Positions 9,097 through 19,160 of a DNA stretch of 64,000 nt are shown in pieces. This DNA is from RPQJ01 sp963731105 (GTDB lineage: Bacteria > Pseudomonadota > Gammaproteobacteria > Steroidobacterales > Steroidobacteraceae): positions 62,001-126,000 of the forward strand of contig CAVSUM010000004.1 in NCBI GenBank assembly GCA_963731105.1, in the 5' to 3' direction. A model generated the notes under the pieces. The model made no database searches. It was not told the DNA's origin and saw nothing but the letters and a program-made list of their open reading frames with translations. Position numbers and translations under genes: made by a program. Numbering within the stretch: position 1 is the stretch's first letter; every line of letters begins with the position of its first letter.

Positions 9097-9798
9097 GTGG
9101 AAGACCTGACCGACAACGAACTCGAAGAACAACTGCGCCGCTGGTGGAGCGACAACTGGGCCTGGATCGTCGGCGGCGTGGCGCTCGGCCTCGCGCTACT
9201 GGCCGGCTGGCAATACTGGCAGCGCTACCAGGTGCAGAAGGCGGAGTCGGACGAGAGTGCCTATCTCACCGTCGTCCGCTCGCTGGAGGCCGGCAAGCGC
9301 GACGATGCGGCGAAGCTGTCGACCGAGCTGCGCGAGCAGAGGCCCGGCTCACCGTACGCGGACCAGGCAGACCTCGCGCTGGCCCGCGCCGCTGTCGAGG
9401 CGCGCCAGTACGACGAGGCCGCAGGCTTGCTCAAGCGCGTGGCGGACGGCTCCAGGGATCCGGAATTGCGGCTCGTGGCGCAGACGCGCCTCGCGCGGGT
9501 CCTGCTCGAGCAGGGCAAGCACGATGAAGCGCTGGCCCTGCTCGACGTGGCGAAGGCCGGCGCGTTCGCGGGCCTGGTGCACGACATCCGCGGCGACGCA
9601 CTGGCGGCCAAGGGCGACGCGGCAGGTGCACGCAAGGAATACGAGTCGGCACTGGCGGCGGCCAAGGGCGAAGCCGGGGTCGACCAGGCGTTCATCGAGC
9701 TGAAGCGTGACGCGCTGCCGCAGTCCGCGGCTGCTCCCGCACCGGCGGTCCCCGCCGCTGCACCCGTCGCCGCGCCCGCCGAGGTGCCCGCCAAATGA
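9097..9798 (+). CDS. YfgM-like tetratricopeptide membrane protein (SecYEG/PpiD ancillary)
   Basis: YfgM family protein, in E. coli a periplasmic TPR protein tethered near the SecYEG translocon with PpiD. It has 233 residues. An N-terminal cytoplasmic segment with ELEEQLRRWWSDN is followed by one membrane helix at about 24-42 (WIVGGVALGLALLAGW) and a TPR region at 50-205. It ends in an Ala/Pro-rich tail not typical of the family. The start is the GTG at 9097. Its stop overlaps the bamB start by four bases (ATGA). Position between hisS and bamB supports the call. Confidence 0.9.
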   Translation: MEDLTDNELEEQLRRWWSDNWAWIVGGVALGLALLAGWQYWQRYQVQKAESDESAYLTVVRSLEAGKRDDAAKLSTELREQRPGSPYADQADLALARAAVEARQYDEAAGLLKRVADGSRDPELRLVAQTRLARVLLEQGKHDEALALLDVAKAGAFAGLVHDIRGDALAAKGDAAGARKEYESALAAAKGEAGVDQAFIELKRDALPQSAAAPAPAVPAAAPVAAPAEVPAK

Positions 9799-10948
9799 TC
9801 CGCTGGCGCTCGTTCGTCGCCGTTGCGGCCCTGGGCCTGCTGACTGCCTGCAATCGCGACAAGACGGCCGAGCCGCCGGCCGAGCTGGTGGAGATCAACC
9901 AGACGTTGCCGGTCAAGCAGCTGTGGTCGACCGGCGTGGGCGGTGGCGGCGAGAAGCTGCGCCTCGCGCTCGGCCTCGCCAAGGACGGTGACACTCTGTT
10001 CGCGGCTTCGCGCGACGGCGACGTCCGCGCGCTCGACGCGACGTCCGGCAGCACGCGCTGGCAGGCGAAGACCAAGGCCGACCTGTCGGCCGGTCCCGGG
10101 GTCGGCAGCGGCCTGGTGGTCGTGGGCACCAACGGCGGCGCGATCATCGCCCTCGAGGCGGCGAGCGGCAAGCAGCGCTGGAAGGCCACGACCAGCGGCG
10201 AGGTGCTCGCGGCGCCCCTCGTGGCGGACGACCGCGTCGTGGTGCGCTCGGTGGACGGACGCCTGCGGGCGTTCAGCGCGGCTGACGGCAAGGAACTGTG
10301 GATGGTCGAGGACACCGTGCCGCGCCTGACGCTGCGCGGCACGTCGCCGCCGGTCCGTGCCGGCGACGTGGTGCTGTCCGGCTTCGATACCGGCCGCGTG
10401 TTTGCCGTCGCGCTCGGCAGCGGCGACATCCTCTGGCAGGCGCAGGTCAACTCGCCGCGCGGCCGCACTGAACTCGAGCGGCTGTCGGACATCGATGCCG
10501 CGATCCAGGTTTCGGGTGACGAGGTCTACGCGATCGGCTACCAGGGCCGCGTCGCGATGATCGCGCTCGGCACCGGCCAGTTGTGGTGGACGCGCGACGT
10601 GTCGAGCTACCGCGGCTTCGCGCTCGACGACGAGCGCTTGTACGTCGCGACGTCCGACGGCGACGTCGTCGCCCTGCGCCGTCGCGACGGCAGTACCGTC
10701 TGGCAGCAGCAGGGCCTGAAGCGCCGCGGGCTCGGCGTGCCGGCCATTCACGGCGGCGCCATCGTGGTGGGCGATTTCGACGGTTACCTGCACTGGCTCG
10801 ACCGCGACTCCGGCCGGTTCGTCGCGCGCGAGAACGTGGGCGGCGCCCGTTTCGCGACGGCACCGATCGTGGACGGCGAGCGGCTGTTCGTGATCGACGA
10901 CGACGGCAAGGTCACGCGTTCCGCGCCGGAGGCGGCGCGGGCCGCTGA
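9795..10948 (+). CDS. bamB: Outer membrane assembly lipoprotein BamB (frame slips near the end)
   Basis: Beta-propeller lipoprotein of the BAM complex that folds outer-membrane proteins. A signal peptide ends in a lipobox LTAC with C19. PQQ-like propeller repeats run to the C-terminus (for example LDATSGSTRW and LEAASGKQRW). As given, the frame does not stop where expected: after IDDDGKV it reads into der and ends at 11060. One missing base near 10914-10917 would restore GKVTAFRAGGGAGR and a stop at 10946-10948, four bases before the der start and giving a normal 384 residues. That is the reading adopted here. A two-base insertion would restore the frame equally well. Confidence 0.9.
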
Positions 10949-10951
10949 CCT

Positions 10952-12352
10952 GTGCTGCCCGTCATTGCGCTGGTCGGGCGTCCCAACGTCGGCAAGTCCA
11001 CGTTGTTCAACGTGCTCACGCGCTCGCGTGACGCGCTGGTCGCCGACGTTCCCGGCCTGACCCGCGACCGCAAGTACGGCTATGCGCGCGTCGGCGAGCG
11101 CCGCTGCGTGATGGTCGACACCGGCGGCCTGGTCGAGACAGTCGCCGGCGTGGAGCGCCTGATGGCCGAGCAGACGATGAAGGCCGTGCAGGAAGCCGAC
11201 CGCGTGCTGTTCCTGGTCGACGCGCGCGCGGGCTGCTCGCCCTCGGACCTGCACGTGGCCGACGTGCTGCGCCGCGCCGGCAAGCCGGTGCTGGTGGTCG
11301 TGAACAAGGCCGAATCGCTCGACCCCGACATGGCCACTGCGGATTTCCACCAGCTCGGCTTCGGCGAGCCGGTGGCCATCTCCGCGACACACGTCGAGGG
11401 CGTCTGGTCGCTGATGGAACGCGCGCTGGAGGATTTCCCCGAGCCCGGGCAGGAGCCCGAGCCGAGCGAGGATGCCGACGACATCCGCGTGGCGGTGGTC
11501 GGCCGCCCGAACGTCGGCAAGTCCACCCTGATCAACCGGCTGCTCGGCGAGGAACGCCTGGTCACCTTCGACCAGCCCGGCACGACGCGCGACACCGTGT
11601 ACGTGCCGTTCGAGCGCGACGGCCAGGGCTACGTGCTGATCGACACGGCCGGAGTGCGCCGCCGTGCCCGGGTCAGCGAAGCGATCGAGAAGTTCAGCAT
11701 CGTCAAGACGCTGCAGGCCATCGAGCATGCCCACGTCGTGGTCGGCGTGATCGATGCGCACGATACCGTCGCGGAGCAGGACGCGAGCCTGCTCGGCATG
11801 GTCGTCGAGCAGGGGCGGGCGCTGGTGGTCGCCGTCAACAAGTGGGACGGCATCCCGCCCGACCAGCGCCAGGCGATCCGCGACGGCCTCGACCTGCGCC
11901 TCGACTTCCTGCGCTTCGCGCCGGTGCACTTCATCTCGGCACGGCACGGCACCGGCGTCGGCGAGCTGATGGTCGCGGTGCGGGCCGCGTACCGGGCGGC
12001 GATGCGCGAGTTGCCCACCAAGGAACTGACCAGCGCGCTGGAGCAGGCCGTGGCGGTGCACCAGCCGCCGCTGGTGCGTGGCCGCCGCATCAAGCTGCGC
12101 TACGCGCACCAGGGCGGCCGCAACCCGCCGATCGTGGTCATCCACGGCAACCAGACCCAGCACGTGCCGGCGACCTATCGCCGCTTCCTCGAGAACCACT
12201 TCCGCGAGGTGTTCCGCCTCGAGGGCACGCCGCTCCGGATCGAGTTCCGCACCGACGACAACCCGTTTGCCGGACGCCGCAATCCGCTGACACCCCGCCA
12301 GGTGCGCAAGAAGCGGCGGCTGATCCGCAAGGTGAAGGGCGGCAGGCGTTGA
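10952..12352 (+). CDS. der: Ribosome-associated GTPase Der (EngA)
   Basis: Essential GTPase with two tandem G domains for 50S subunit maturation. It has 466 residues starting at GTG 10952. P-loops GRPNVGKST occur at 9-17 and 184-192, each followed by a DTGG or DTAG G3 motif and an NK.D-type G4 (NKWDG in the second). A C-terminal KH-like domain carries the basic tail VRKKRRLIRKVKGGRR. It closes the hisS-yfgM-bamB-der run. The sequence after the stop has a GC-rich palindrome (about 12362-12380) without a T-run. Confidence 0.97.
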   Translation: MLPVIALVGRPNVGKSTLFNVLTRSRDALVADVPGLTRDRKYGYARVGERRCVMVDTGGLVETVAGVERLMAEQTMKAVQEADRVLFLVDARAGCSPSDLHVADVLRRAGKPVLVVVNKAESLDPDMATADFHQLGFGEPVAISATHVEGVWSLMERALEDFPEPGQEPEPSEDADDIRVAVVGRPNVGKSTLINRLLGEERLVTFDQPGTTRDTVYVPFERDGQGYVLIDTAGVRRRARVSEAIEKFSIVKTLQAIEHAHVVVGVIDAHDTVAEQDASLLGMVVEQGRALVVAVNKWDGIPPDQRQAIRDGLDLRLDFLRFAPVHFISARHGTGVGELMVAVRAAYRAAMRELPTKELTSALEQAVAVHQPPLVRGRRIKLRYAHQGGRNPPIVVIHGNQTQHVPATYRRFLENHFREVFRLEGTPLRIEFRTDDNPFAGRRNPLTPRQVRKKRRLIRKVKGGRR

Positions 12353-12456
12353 CCGCAGCGGCGGCCGGGCCCCGGCCCGCCGGACTCATAACCAGCGCTT
12401 CTGACGCGCTATCCTCTGGCTCTTGTTCGTCGGGGAGGGCGGCATAGACTGCCTGC

Positions 12457-13600
12457 ATGGCCATGGCTCTCGCGCGTCCACCGTCGTCGTCGGCACCGGA
12501 ACTGCCGGCGCGCCGCTTTCGCGCGGCTGGCTGAGCCGTTGCGCCTGCATCGCGGTGGCGTGATCGAGCAGCCGGTGGTGGCCTACGAGACCTGGGGCCA
12601 GCTGAACGCGGCGCGCGACAACACGGTGCTGATGTTCACCGGCTTGTCGCCCTCGGCGCACGCGGCGTCGTCACCGGCCGACCCGAAGCCCGGCTGGTGG
12701 GAGTCGATGATCGGCGACGGCCGGCCGATCGACACGCGGCGTTACTTCGTCGTCTGCATCAACTCGCTCGGCAGCCCGTTCGGCTCGTCGAGCCCGGCGT
12801 CGATCGACCCGCGCCACGGCCGTCCCTACGGCACTGCCTTTCCCGAAGTCGCGGTGGAGGACATCGCGCGGGCGGGCCGCGAGGCGTTGCGGACGCTCGG
12901 CATCGAGCGCGTCGCCTCGGTGGTCGGGCCCTCGCTTGGCGGCATGACGGTGCTCGCCTATTGCGCGTTGTTCCCGGGCGAGGTGGACAGCGTCGTCACG
13001 ATCTCGGGCGCGGCGCGCGCCAATCCGTTTGCGATCGCGCTGCGCTCGCTGCAACGGGAGATGGTGCGCAGCGACCCGGCCTGGCACGGCGGCAGTTATC
13101 CGCCCGGGCGCGGTCCGCGGCTCGGCCTGCGCCTGGCGCGCAAGCTGGGCACCATCACCTACCGCTCGGTGGACGAGTGGGACCAGCGTTTCGGCCGCCG
13201 CCGTGTGCCCGAGACCGCGGGCATCGCCGGCGACTTCCGGCCCCAGTTCGAGGTGGAGGCCTACCTCGAGCACCAGGCGCAGCGCTTCGCCGATGCGTTC
13301 GACGCCAACTGCTACCTGTACCTGTCGCGCGCCATGGACAACTTCGACCTCGCCGACCACGGCGACGGCTCGCTGGCCGCGGCCTTCGCGAAGTTCCAGG
13401 TGCGTCGGGCGCTGGTGCTCGGCGTCGAGACCGACATGCTGTTCCCGATCGAGCAGCAGCGCGAGATCGCCGACCATCTGCGCGCAGCGGGCCGCGCCAC
13501 GGTCGAGTATCACGCCTTCCCGTCGCTGCAGGGCCACGATGCGTTTCTCGTGGACCTGGCAAGGTTCGAGCCGGCAATCGGAAACTTTCTGAGGGGGTAG
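12457..13600 (+). CDS. metX: MetX-type homoserine/serine O-acyltransferase (N-terminal frameshift)
   Basis: Alpha/beta-hydrolase-fold enzyme that acylates the hydroxyl of homoserine (methionine synthesis) or, in some relatives, serine. The nucleophile is in VVGPSLGGM. The acid and base are in ETDMLFP and QGHDAF near the C-terminus. The frame from ATG 12457 reads MAMALARPP...ARRFRAAG and then stops. The rest of the protein continues in another frame from about 12530 (EPLRLHRGGVIEQP). Four extra bases, a repeated GGCT near 12525-12532, explain the break; removing them gives 379 residues, normal for MetX. Without repair the protein would have to start at TTG 12539. Acetyl versus succinyl donor, and homoserine versus serine, cannot be decided by eye. 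Confidence 0.85.
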
Positions 13601-13690
13601 GGGATAGGGGGTAGGGGGTAGTACGGATTCGGAACAGCCGGCGCGCCGGCCTCCGCTCACTGCCCCCTACCCCCTACCCGCTACCCCCTC
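13591..13690. repeat. G-rich 31-bp inverted repeat between convergent genes
   Basis: The left arm (13591-13621) is built of GGGGGTA-type units and the right arm (13660-13690) of the complement, with 28 of 31 positions pairing. The 38-base loop holds a perfect 14-base palindrome GCCGGCGCGCCGGC (13637-13650). The left arm includes the metX stop codon. The right arm ends four bases before the stop of the M23 peptidase gene. Four G-runs (13593-97, 13600-03, 13607-11, 13614-18) separated by 2-3 bases also fit a G-quadruplex. It is likely a two-way transcription barrier. Confidence 0.75.
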
Positions 13691-13693
13691 GCG

Positions 13694-14566
13694 CTATTCC
13701 GCCAGGAATAGCGCCGGATCCACCATCGCCCGGTTCACGGCGACTCCCCAGTGCAGGTGCGGCCCGGTGACGCGCCCGGTGGCACCCACCAGGCCAAGCT
13801 TCGCGCCGGTGTCGACCTCGTCGCCGGCTTTCACGTCGATGCGGCTCAGATGGCAGTACATGGTGATCACGCCCTGGCCGTGGTCGACGAACACCGTGTT
13901 GCCGTTGAAGAAATAGTCGCCGGTGTCGATCACCTTGCCGGGCGCCGGGCTCAGGATCGGCGTGCCGGTCGGGGCGGCGATGTCCATGCCGCTGTGCGGG
14001 TTGCGCGGCTGGCCGTTGAAGAAGCGCCGCAGGCCGAAACTGCTGGAGCGCTGCCCCGGCAACGGCGCACGCAGGCTGAGCTCGGGGACTCGGTCCGCCG
14101 AGAAGTTGCCGAGCGCGGCATCGATGCGCTTGCGCTCAGCGGCGATGCGCTCGAGGTCGTCCTTGTTCGGGTCCACGTGCCGCTGGTTGGCGACCTTCAG
14201 GTGCTGCTCGTCGTACTTCTTGGCGGTCACCGTGAATGCGAGCTCGCGAGCCGCGCCCTGCGGCGGCTGCAGTTTCGCCGTCAGCGGGCCCGGCTTGGTG
14301 TCGAGCGGGATGCCGACCACGGCCACCCAGCCCGCAGCCGTCTCGATCACCGGGGCGAAGTACGCGCCCAGCTGCACTGTGCCGGGTGGTTCCTCGGCAG
14401 CACCGAGATCGAGCAGTGCAATGCCGCCCGGAACACGACTTTCGCGCGGCAGGTCGATGGCGAAGGCCAGGCGTGGCGCGAATTGCACGGTGAACACCAG
14501 TGCCAGCATGGCGAGTCGCGCGAAGTAGAGCGTGCCGCCCGGCGGCGCAGGATTGTGCCGGATCAT
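13694..14566 (-). CDS. M23 family metallopeptidase (LytM-type murein endopeptidase)
   Basis: Exported zinc peptidase that cuts peptidoglycan cross-links or regulates enzymes that do. It has 290 residues. The N-terminal hydrophobic stretch 17-36 is a signal sequence. The C-terminal LytM domain has H191 and D195 (HSGMDIAAP), H239 (MYCHLS) and H272 (GPHLHWG), so the active site is complete and the protein is probably catalytic. The middle region up to 165 resembles the non-catalytic part of similar periplasmic M23 proteins. The start overlaps the xseA stop by four bases, so the two are coupled. Confidence 0.9.
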   Translation of the reverse strand: MIRHNPAPPGGTLYFARLAMLALVFTVQFAPRLAFAIDLPRESRVPGGIALLDLGAAEEPPGTVQLGAYFAPVIETAAGWVAVVGIPLDTKPGPLTAKLQPPQGAARELAFTVTAKKYDEQHLKVANQRHVDPNKDDLERIAAERKRIDAALGNFSADRVPELSLRAPLPGQRSSSFGLRRFFNGQPRNPHSGMDIAAPTGTPILSPAPGKVIDTGDYFFNGNTVFVDHGQGVITMYCHLSRIDVKAGDEVDTGAKLGLVGATGRVTGPHLHWGVAVNRAMVDPALFLAE

Positions 14567-15964
14567 TCGTCGGCCTCCGGTGCGGCAGGCCCGCCGAGTT
14601 CCACGCTGAGCACCTGTGCAGCAATGCGGCCGCGCGCCAGCCGTGCCGTGATGCGGTCACCCGGCTGCACGAGCGCGGTGTCCTGCAGCACCTTGCCGCC
14701 GGCGTCGGTGACGATCGCATAGCCGCGGTCCAGCGTCGCGAGCGGACTGACGGCGTGCAGTGCGCGCGCGGCGAGCTCGAACTGCTGGCGGCGTGCCTGG
14801 ATGCTGAAGCGCACGCCGCGGGCAAGGCCGCGCTCGGCGGCATCGAGCCGCAGGCGCGACGCCGCGACCCGCAGCGCGGGTGACGCGCGCAGCAGCAGTG
14901 CGTGCGCGGTGGATAAGCGGCTGGTGACCCGCTCGAGGCGGGCGCGCGCCGCGAGGCGCAGGCGGCCCTCCAGCTCGTCGAGTCGTTGTGCGTGCTGGCG
15001 CAAGCACCACGCCCGGGTGCACCCGGGCCAGGCGCTGTTCACGCAGCAGCAGCGCCTGTCGCTGGTCACCGAGCCGGCGCCGCATCGCGAGGCCCATGCG
15101 CCGGTACGTGGCGGCCAGCGAGCGAAGCCACTCGGCGCGATCCGGCACGACGCGTTCCGCGGCGGCGGAGGGCGTCGGCGCCCGCTCGTCGGCGACGAAA
15201 TCCGCGATCGTGAAATCGACTTCGTGCCCGACGCCGCTGACCACCGGAATCGGGCAGGCGAAGATCGCGCGTGCCACGGCTTCGTCGTTGAACGCCCACA
15301 GGTCCTCGAGCGAACCGCCGCCACGAGCGACGATCAGCACGTCGCAGTCGCGCCGCGCGGAGGCGAGCCCGAGCGCCTGCACGATTTCGCGCGGCGCGGC
15401 CTCGCCCTGCACCGCGACCGGGTAGACCAGCACCGGGATGGCCGGAAACCGTCGACGCAGCACGTGCAGGATGTCGCGGACCGCCGCCCCGGTCGGGGAG
15501 GTGATCACGCCGATGCGACGGGGCAGGGCGGGCAGCGGCTGCTTGTGCTGCGAGTCGAACAGGCCCTCGGCCTGCAGCTTCTGCTTCAGTTCCTCGAAGC
15601 GGCGCCGCAGCGCGCCTTCGCCGGCCTCCTCGAGGTGCTCGATCACCACCTGGAACTCGCCGCGCGCCTCGTACAGGCTGACCCGGCCGCGGGCCAGCAC
15701 CTGTGCGCCGTCCTTGACCGGGAAGCGCACCAGCAGGTTGCGCTGGCGGAACATCGCGCAGCGCACCTGGGCCGCGGCGTCCTTGAGCGAGAAGTACCAG
15801 TGGCCGGAGCCCGGCCGCGACAGGTTGGAGATCTCGCCCTCGAGCCAGACCGAGCCGAGGCCGCGCTCGAGCAGCGCGCGAGCCTCCCGGTTGAGCCGAC
15901 TGATGGAGAAAACCTCGCGCGAGGGCGGGGCGGCGGCGGGGGCGTCGAGCCAGGAATCCTGCAT
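14563..15964 (-). CDS. xseA: Exodeoxyribonuclease VII large subunit (frameshifted)
   Basis: Large subunit of the single-strand-specific exonuclease VII. The N-terminal part (MQDSWLD..., from 15964) carries the OB-fold (EGEISNLSRPGSGHWYFSLK) and catalytic-domain motifs GVITSPTGAAVRDI and IVARGGGSLEDLW. It loses frame near 15002-15003, where one extra A on the plus strand (T in the gene) breaks VVLRQHAQRL. The C-terminal part continues in another frame with ATLDRGYAIV to the stop at 14563. Removing the base gives 466 residues, normal for the family. It is divergent from guaB, as in many gammaproteobacteria. Confidence 0.92.
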
Positions 15965-16014
15965 GGTGGCGGGAGTTTAGCGAACTCCCGGCACCCGGCG
16001 GGCGGTCCGGGCGC

Positions 16015-16044
16015 TTTCCCCGGGGTGGCCGCGGCGCGTACAAT
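16015..16044 (+). promoter_or_regulatory. Probable guaBA promoter
   Basis: A good -10 box TACAAT at 16039-16044 sits 33 bases before the guaB start. The -35 is weak (TTTCCC at 16015-16020, 18-base spacing). It lies in the 113-base gap between the divergent xseA and guaB starts. Confidence 0.45.
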
Positions 16045-16077
16045 TGCGCGCTTCCTTTCAAAAGCCCGGATCAGCCC

Positions 16078-17548
16078 ATGCTGCGCATCCTCGAGGAAGC
16101 CCTCACCTTCGACGACGTCCTGCTGGTCCCTGCGTATTCGCAGGTGCTGCCGCACGAGGTCAGCCTCGGCACGCAGCTCACGCGCGGCATCCGGCTCAAC
16201 CTGCCGGTGGTGTCGGCCGCGATGGACACCGTGACCGAGCACCGCCTCGCGATCGCCATCGCGCAGGAGGGCGGCATCGGCATCATCCACAAGAACATGT
16301 CGGTGGAGGCGCAGGCGCGGCAGGTGGCGCGGGTGAAGCGCTTCGAGAGCGGCATCATCCACGACCCGATCACGGTGCGGCCCGAGGCCACGATCCGCGA
16401 GGTGCTGGAGCTGACGCGGGCCAAGAACATCTCCGGCGTGCCGGTGGTGCGCGACGGCAAGGCGGTCGGCATCGTCACCCACCGCGACCTGCGCTTCGAG
16501 ACGCGCTTCGACTCGCCGGTGTCCGCCGTGATGACGCCGCGTGAACGGCTCGTGACGGTGCGCGAAGGCGCGCCCAAGGACGAGGTGCTCGGCCTGCTGC
16601 ACAAGCACCGCATCGAGAAGGTGCTGGTGGTCGGCGACGACTTCGACCTCAAGGGCATGATCACGGTCAAGGACTTCCAGAAGGCCACCGAGTTCCCGCG
16701 TGCCTGCAAGGACGAACGGGGTGCGCTGCGCGTCGGCGCGGCCATCGGCACCAGCGCCGACACGCTCGAGCGCGCCGCCGCGCTGCGCGAGGCGGGAGTG
16801 GACGTGATCGTGGTCGACACCGCGCACGGCCATTCGCGCGGCGTGATCGAGACGGTGCGCAGGATCAAGGCCAAGTGGCCCAACCAGCAGGTGATCGCGG
16901 GCAACATCGTCACCGACGAGGCCGCGATGGCGCTGGTGGATGCGGGCGCGGATGCGGTCAAGGTCGGCATCGGCCCGGGTTCGATCTGCACCACGCGCGT
17001 GGTGGCGGGCGTCGGCGTGCCGCAGATCAGCGCGGTGGCCAACGTCGCCGCGGCGCTCGCACGCGCACGGCGTGCCGCTGATCGCCGACGGCGGCATCCG
17101 CTACTCCGGCGACGTCGCCAAGGCGATCGTTGCCGGCGCGCACTGCGTGATGATCGGCGGCATGTTCGCCGGCACCGAGGAATCGCCGGGCGAGGTCGAG
17201 CTGTACCAGGGCGCGTCCTACAAGTCGTACCGCGGCATGGGTTCGCTCGGCGCGATGGCGCAGGCACACGGCTCGCGCGACCGCTATTTCCAGGACACGA
17301 CGGCCGAGCTCGAGAAACTCGTGCCGGAGGGCGTCGAGGGCCGGGTGCCGTACAAGGGCAGCGTCGTCGCGATCCTGCACCAGCTGTCCGGCGGCCTGCG
17401 CGCGGCAATGGGCTACACCGGCAGCGGCAGCATCGAGGAGATGCGCACGCGGCCGAAGTTCGTGCGCATCACCGACGCCGGGATGCGCGAGAGCCACGTC
17501 CACGACGTGACCATCACCAAGGAAGCGCCGAATTACCGTGTCAGCTGA
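16078..17548 (+). CDS. guaB: IMP dehydrogenase (frameshifted)
   Basis: NAD-dependent oxidation of IMP to XMP, the first committed step to GMP. The (beta/alpha)8 barrel has paired CBS domains at about 92-205 and the catalytic cysteine at about 304 in GPGSICTTRVV. After VANVAAALA the frame slips at about 17062 (one extra base, likely C). The protein resumes as AHGVPLIADGGIRYSGD and runs to the normal C-terminus and stop at 17546-17548. Repair gives 489 residues. The stop overlaps the guaA start by 11 bases, so guaBA is an operon. The gene is essential for guanine nucleotide supply, so a real break is unlikely. Confidence 0.95.
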
Positions 17549-19144
17549 GCCTGCGAGCGTCCGTCCGCCCGACATCCACGCGCACCGCGTCCTGATCCTC
17601 GACTTCGGCTCGCAGTACACGCAGCTGATCGCACGTCGCGTGCGCGAGCTCGGCGTCTATTGCGAGATCCACCCGTGGGACACGGGCGACGAGGCGGTGC
17701 GTGCCTTCGGCGCGCGCGGCATCATCCTGTCGGGCGGCCCCGAGTCGGTCACGCAGGCCGGCGCGCCGGCGCGCGCCGCGGCCGTGTTCGAGCTCGGCGT
17801 CCCGGTGCTCGGCATCTGCTACGGCATGCAGACCATGGCGGCACAGCTCGGCGGTCGCGTCGAGCCCGGCGCCGTGCACGAGTTCGGCTACGCCGAGGTG
17901 CGCGCTCGCGGCCACTCGGCGCTGCTGCGCGACATCGAGGACCGCGTCGATGCCGAGGGCCACGGCGTGCTCGACGTCTGGATGAGCCACGGCGACCGCG
18001 TCGTCGCGCTGCCGCCCGGCTTCAAGGCCATCGCCTCGACGCCCGACCTGCCGATCGCGGGCATGGCCGACGAGGCGCGCCGGCTGTACGCGCTGCAGTT
18101 CCACCCCGAGGTCACGCACACCCGCCAGGGCGCGCGCATCTACGAGCGTTTCCTGCACGAGCATCTGCGGCTGCGACGCCGGCTGGAACGCCGGCAACAT
18201 CATCGAGGATGCGGTCGCACGCGTGCGCGCAGCAGGTCGGCGGCGGCAAGGTGCTGCTCGGACTGTCGGGCGGCGTCGACTCCTCGGTGGTCGCGGCGCT
18301 GCTGCACAAGGCGATCGGCGACCAGCTGACCTGCGTGTTCGTGGACCACGGCCTGCTGCGCCACCACGAGGGCGACCAGGTGATGGCCGTGTTCGCGCGC
18401 AACCTCGGCGTGCGAGTCATCCGCGTGGACGCCGCAGGAGCGCTTCTTCACGGCGCCTCGCGGGCGTCGACGGACCCCGAGGCCAAGCGCAAGATCATCG
18501 GCCGCCTGTTCATCGAGGTCTTCGACGAGGAGGCGCACAAGCTCGAGGGCGTGGCGTTCCTCGCGCAGGGAACCATCTATCCAGACGTGATCGAGTCGGC
18601 CGGCAGCAAGACCGGCAAGGCGCACGTCATCAAGTCGCACCACAACGTCGGCGGCCTGCCGGAGCACATGAAGCTCCGGCTCGTCGAGCCGCTGCGCGAG
18701 TTGTTCAAGGACGAGGTGCGGCGCATCGGCGTCGAGCTCGGCCTGCCCGCCGAGATGGTGCATCGCCACCCGTTCCCCGGCCCCGGGCTCGGCGTGCGCA
18801 TCCTCGGCGAGGTGACTCGCGCCGCGGCCGACACGCTGCGCCTCGCCGACCACATCTTCATCGAGGAACTGCGCCGCGCGGGCTGGTACGACAAGACGAG
18901 CCAGGCGTTCGCGGTGTTCCTGCCGGTGAAGAGCGTGGGGGTCACCGGCGACGGCCGCCGCCACGAGCCCGTGATCGCGCTGCGCGCCGTCGAGACCGTG
19001 GACTTCATGACGGCGCACTGGGCGCACCTGCCGTACGAACTGCTCGACGTCTGTTCGCGCCGTATCGTCAACGAGGTCAAGGGCATCTCGCGCGTGGTCT
19101 ACGACATCTCGGGCAAGCCGCCGGCGACGATCGAGTGGGAGTAG
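17538..19144 (+). CDS. guaA: GMP synthase (five single-base insertions)
   Basis: Glutamine-hydrolysing GMP synthase converting XMP to GMP. The amidotransferase domain has C94 in GICYGMQ and FHPE near 188. The ATP-pyrophosphatase domain has LSGGVDSSV, and the C-terminal dimerisation domain ends in PPATIEWE. The start is GTG 17538. The frame changes after FLHE at 18162 (extra C), then at 18231 (extra A). Three more extra bases at about 18433, 18456 and 18469 garble ten to fifteen residues before PEAKRKIIG and together restore the frame. Removing all five gives 533 residues with the expected DAQERFFTALAGVTDPEAK. This density of errors in one essential gene is most easily explained as poor consensus sequence. 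Confidence 0.93.
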
Positions 19145-19160
19145 GGGCCGCCCGGCCAGC

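Noticed and set aside
12353..12456. SAM-type riboswitch ahead of metX
   Set aside because: The gap has only one GC-rich palindrome and none of the conserved SAM-I or SAM-II core that I can recognise.
18150..18475. Programmed frameshifting or recoding in guaA
   Set aside because: There is no slippery heptamer or shared signal, and the shifts are all +1 bases at unrelated sites. Sequence error is simpler.
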